This document shows positions 63,363 through 64,000 of a stretch of DNA of 64,000 nucleotides, piece after piece (the first letter of the stretch is position 1; each line of letters starts with the position of its first letter). Position numbers and translations under genes: made by a program. The stretch lies in the NCBI RefSeq assembly GCF_038396785.1, contig NZ_CP151087.1, forward strand, positions 2,604,001-2,668,000, in the 5' to 3' direction. Origin of the DNA: Sphingobacterium thalpophilum. Its GTDB lineage: Bacteria; Bacteroidota; Bacteroidia; Sphingobacteriales; Sphingobacteriaceae. The notes below the pieces were generated by a model that was given only the letters and a program-made list of their open reading frames with translations, was not told the DNA's origin and searched no databases.

Positions 63363-64000
63363 GTATATATCAAGTCAATGAAAAAGGATATTATGGTCCC
63401 TTTGGAGGAGCCTATATCCCTGAGATGCTCTATCCAAATGTGAAAGAGCTACGTGAAGAATATCTCAAAATTATCGAAGAAGAGAGCTTTCAGGAGGAAT
63501 TTAACCAACTGCTCAGCGATTATGTCGGACGTCCTTCTCCATTATATCATGCCAAGCGTCTATCTGAAAAATATGGAACTACGATTTACTTAAAACGGGA
63601 GGATCTTAACCATACCGGAGCGCATAAAATCAACAATACCATTGGCCAAATTCTATTAGCGGAACGCCTGGGCAAAAAGCGCATCATTGCGGAGACAGGC
63701 GCAGGACAGCATGGCGTAGCCACAGCGACCGTCTGTGCGCTCAAAGGTATACAATGTGCAGTGTACATGGGAGAAGTTGATATTCAACGTCAGGCTCCAA
63801 ATGTAGCACGGATGAAAATGATGGGTGCCGAAGTTATTCCGGCAACATCAGGGTCCAAAACGCTAAAGGATGCTACCAATGAAGCTTTGCGAGATTGGAT
63901 CAACAATCCTGTCGACACCCATTATATCATTGGATCTGTTGTGGGACCACACCCTTATCCCGATATGGTTGCTCGCTTTCAGTCGATTATTTCTGCCGAA
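63359..64000 (+). CDS. trpB: Tryptophan synthase beta subunit (3' truncated by window edge)
   Basis: The first 214 codons of TrpB, which condenses indole and serine with PLP. Conserved parts: [31 protein letters not shown] with the PLP-binding Lys near 84, and [17 protein letters not shown] 63359-63361 overlaps the trpF stop by three bases, showing translational coupling. The rest, and presumably trpA, lies beyond the window. Confidence 0.96.
   Translation, partial: MSIYQVNEKGYYGPFGGAYIPEMLYPNVKELREEYLKIIEEESFQEEFNQLLSDYVGRPSPLYHAKRLSEKYGTTIYLKREDLNHTGAHKINNTIGQILLAERLGKKRIIAETGAGQHGVATATVCALKGIQCAVYMGEVDIQRQAPNVARMKMMGAEVIPATSGSKTLKDATNEALRDWINNPVDTHYIIGSVVGPHPYPDMVARFQSIISAE

Noticed and set aside
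1..64000. Mobile elements, prophage, tRNA or rRNA genes
   Set aside because: No transposase, integrase, phage gene, tRNA-like cloverleaf or rRNA segment could be recognised on either strand.

Overview
This 64 kb window is a chromosomal segment of a Bacteroidota bacterium, most likely of the family Sphingobacteriaceae (Sphingobacterium-like); no rRNA or other species marker is present. The evidence is lineage-typical gene content (GLPGLI proteins paired with outer-membrane beta-barrel proteins, GldC, histone H1-like protein, S46 peptidase, a BlaI/BlaR1 pair with TonB-type C-terminal domains, BshA), weak or absent Shine-Dalgarno sequences, and repeated matches to the Bacteroidota -7 promoter box TAnnTTTG. 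There is no integrase, transposase, CRISPR array, tRNA or rRNA. Most of the window is housekeeping core.

Layout. 1-5.9 kb: a truncated FtsX/MacB-type ABC permease with its ATPase, a SirB1-like transglutaminase-fold protein, a lipoprotein and QueH. 5.9-12.1 kb: DUF177-rpmF-plsX-fabH, then accB, accC, tatC and rpiB, a fatty-acid synthesis block. 12.3-19.6 kb: an M28 peptidase, the cbpA-cbpM chaperone pair, then on the minus strand DUF1003-arfB and blaI-blaR1-lipoprotein. 20-23.7 kb: bshA, pyrH-frr and a Tat-exported lipoprotein with a sugar isomerase fold. 23.7-32 kb (minus): nuoA-nuoB-purK-purE, ffh, a YugP-like zinc peptidase, an ECF sigma factor, a repeat-rich non-coding region, and glyA. 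32-40 kb (plus): an IscA-type protein, ileS, a degenerate DksA/TraR protein, lspA, a second M28 peptidase, an RmlD-like reductase and an acyl-CoA thioesterase. 40-42.5 kb (minus): DEAD-box helicase, small membrane protein, gldC, EVE protein. 42.7-45.1 kb: a secreted S46 dipeptidyl-peptidase and a 59-residue histone H1-like gene. 45.2-52.5 kb: two tandem copies of an outer-membrane barrel + GLPGLI unit. 52.7-53.9 kb: an ECF sigma operon. 54-58.8 kb: an M20 dipeptidase, then a LysR regulator with a TsdA-like di-haem cytochrome, a secreted DsrE protein and an orphan periplasmic binding protein. 58.9-61.4 kb: PlsC, a second ABC ATPase, DUF2795 and a small secreted protein. 61.6 kb to the end: a trp leader peptide and attenuator, then trpD-trpF-trpB, with trpB cut by the window edge.

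The most interesting parts are (i) the LysR/TsdA/DsrE/binding-protein locus, a plausible periplasmic sulfur-oxyanion module with a candidate LysR box and its own promoter; (ii) the duplicated barrel-GLPGLI units, with near-constant plug regions and divergent barrels; (iii) a textbook Trp-Trp-Trp leader peptide and attenuator in front of a split trp operon that starts at trpD; (iv) an 11-nt tandem repeat inside a 12-bp inverted repeat near 30.4 kb; and (v) a 57-codon ORF just beyond the ffh terminator. All function calls come from reading motifs by eye; no database search was run.
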